Below, one piece after another: positions 63,724-64,000 of a DNA stretch of 64,000 bases. The notes under the pieces were generated by a model, which was given only the letters and a program-made list of their open reading frames with translations, was not told the DNA's origin and did not search any database. The DNA is from Bythopirellula sp. GTDB taxonomy: Bacteria; Planctomycetota; Planctomycetia; Pirellulales; Lacipirellulaceae. Where the stretch lies: contig JANQQA010000208.1 in assembly GCA_028285205.1 (NCBI GenBank), positions 60,803-124,802 of the forward strand. The letters run 5' to 3'. The stretch's first letter is position 1, and every line of letters begins with the position of its first letter. The position numbers were made by a program, and so were the translations under genes.

Positions 63724-64000
63724 ATGCGACTAGCTACGATTCTCGGTTCGTTGATTTTCGGGTCACTCACTTGGCAGTGGGCCACAGCGGGTGTCGTGTT
63801 TGAAGTCGAAACCCGCGACTTTGGCTACTCGCCGCCCATCAACGAAATGTCGACGCTCTACGCGGACGGTTTGTCGTTAAAAATGGAGACGAATCGAGTG
63901 CCCAATGGTCAGTCGGAGGCGATGATCTTCCGCGGCGACCGGCGCGAGATGGTGGTGGTTGATCACGCGCGGCGGACTTACCTCGTGATTGACCGACAGT
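63724..64000 (+). CDS. Exported protein, DUF4412-like, cut by window edge
   Basis: The ATG at 63724 opens a frame that continues to the last base of the window. At least 92 codons are seen. It begins MRLATILGSLIFGSLTWQWATAG, a signal peptide. It then has VVFEVETRDFGYSPP, LSLKMETNRV, AMIFRGDRREMVVVD and RRTYLVIDRQ. This alternation of strand and R-G-D turns resembles DUF4412-type periplasmic proteins. The C-terminal part lies outside the window. It is divergent from polX. Confidence 0.75.
   Translation, partial: MRLATILGSLIFGSLTWQWATAGVVFEVETRDFGYSPPINEMSTLYADGLSLKMETNRVPNGQSEAMIFRGDRREMVVVDHARRTYLVIDRQ

Noticed and set aside
1..64000. CRISPR array, insertion sequence or prophage
   Set aside because: No regularly spaced direct repeats, transposase, integrase or phage structural protein was seen anywhere in the window.

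Overview
The window looks like chromosomal DNA from a planctomycete, most likely order Pirellulales and perhaps a Lacipirellulaceae-type bacterium. This is inferred from family content, not from a marker gene. The sequence shows nine DUF1559 prepilin-like proteins (N-terminal [15 protein letters not shown]-terminal H-X9-DG), eleven PEP-CTERM proteins, five sulfatases, four SASA-type esterases, a TAT-exported Gfo/Idh/MocA oxidoreductase, and an ECF sigma/FecR pair. The GC content is moderate. No plasmid, phage or transposase gene was recognised.

Layout. At 1-4.9 kb a CHAT protease-like protein (truncated by the window edge) is followed by two secreted caspase-fold proteins. At 5-11.1 kb there are four minus-strand PEP-CTERM surface proteins, one of which is a metalloprotease-like protein that has lost its zinc histidines. 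A NarL-type response regulator and its membrane histidine kinase follow (11.3-13.8 kb), then a repeat-rich intergenic block (13.9-14.4 kb). At 14.8-18.3 kb lie a SASA esterase and a sulfatase, both with PEP-CTERM anchors. A cobalamin-binding-type protein and an S9 peptidase come next (18.7-22.3 kb). At 22.7-27.3 kb is a coherent D-amino-acid module: Na+/solute symporter, RidA and N-acyl-D-amino-acid deacylase, divergent from a D-threonine-aldolase-type PLP enzyme. A GH9-polysaccharide deacetylase fusion (27.3-29.9 kb) is followed by a selenocysteine tRNA at 30163-30259.

From 30.6 to 55.7 kb the window is an accessory surface/polysaccharide region. It holds three PEP-CTERM esterases interleaved with DUF1559 genes, an ECF sigma-FecR-DUF1559-lipoprotein-sulfatase operon, a 1357-residue beta-repeat PEP-CTERM protein, and an array of five DUF1559 genes. 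At 55.9-61.7 kb a Gfo/Idh oxidoreductase precedes three sulfatases in tandem. The window closes with a PolX-family DNA polymerase with a PHP domain (minus strand) and the start of a secreted protein cut by the right edge.

Taken together, much of the region encodes an exported apparatus for handling sulfated and acylated polysaccharides: sulfatases, esterases and a glycosidase, several held at the surface by PEP-CTERM signals, together with pseudopilin-like DUF1559 proteins and small lipoproteins. At least one part is placed under an ECF/FecR surface-signalling pair. The most noteworthy signals are the repeated DUF1559-lipoprotein module and the mirrored DUF1559/esterase cluster, the tRNA-Sec, the GH9-CE4 fusion with an altered NodB motif, the pseudo-metalloprotease, the CHAT/caspase trio, and a hairpin-containing short ORF upstream of a PEP-CTERM gene.
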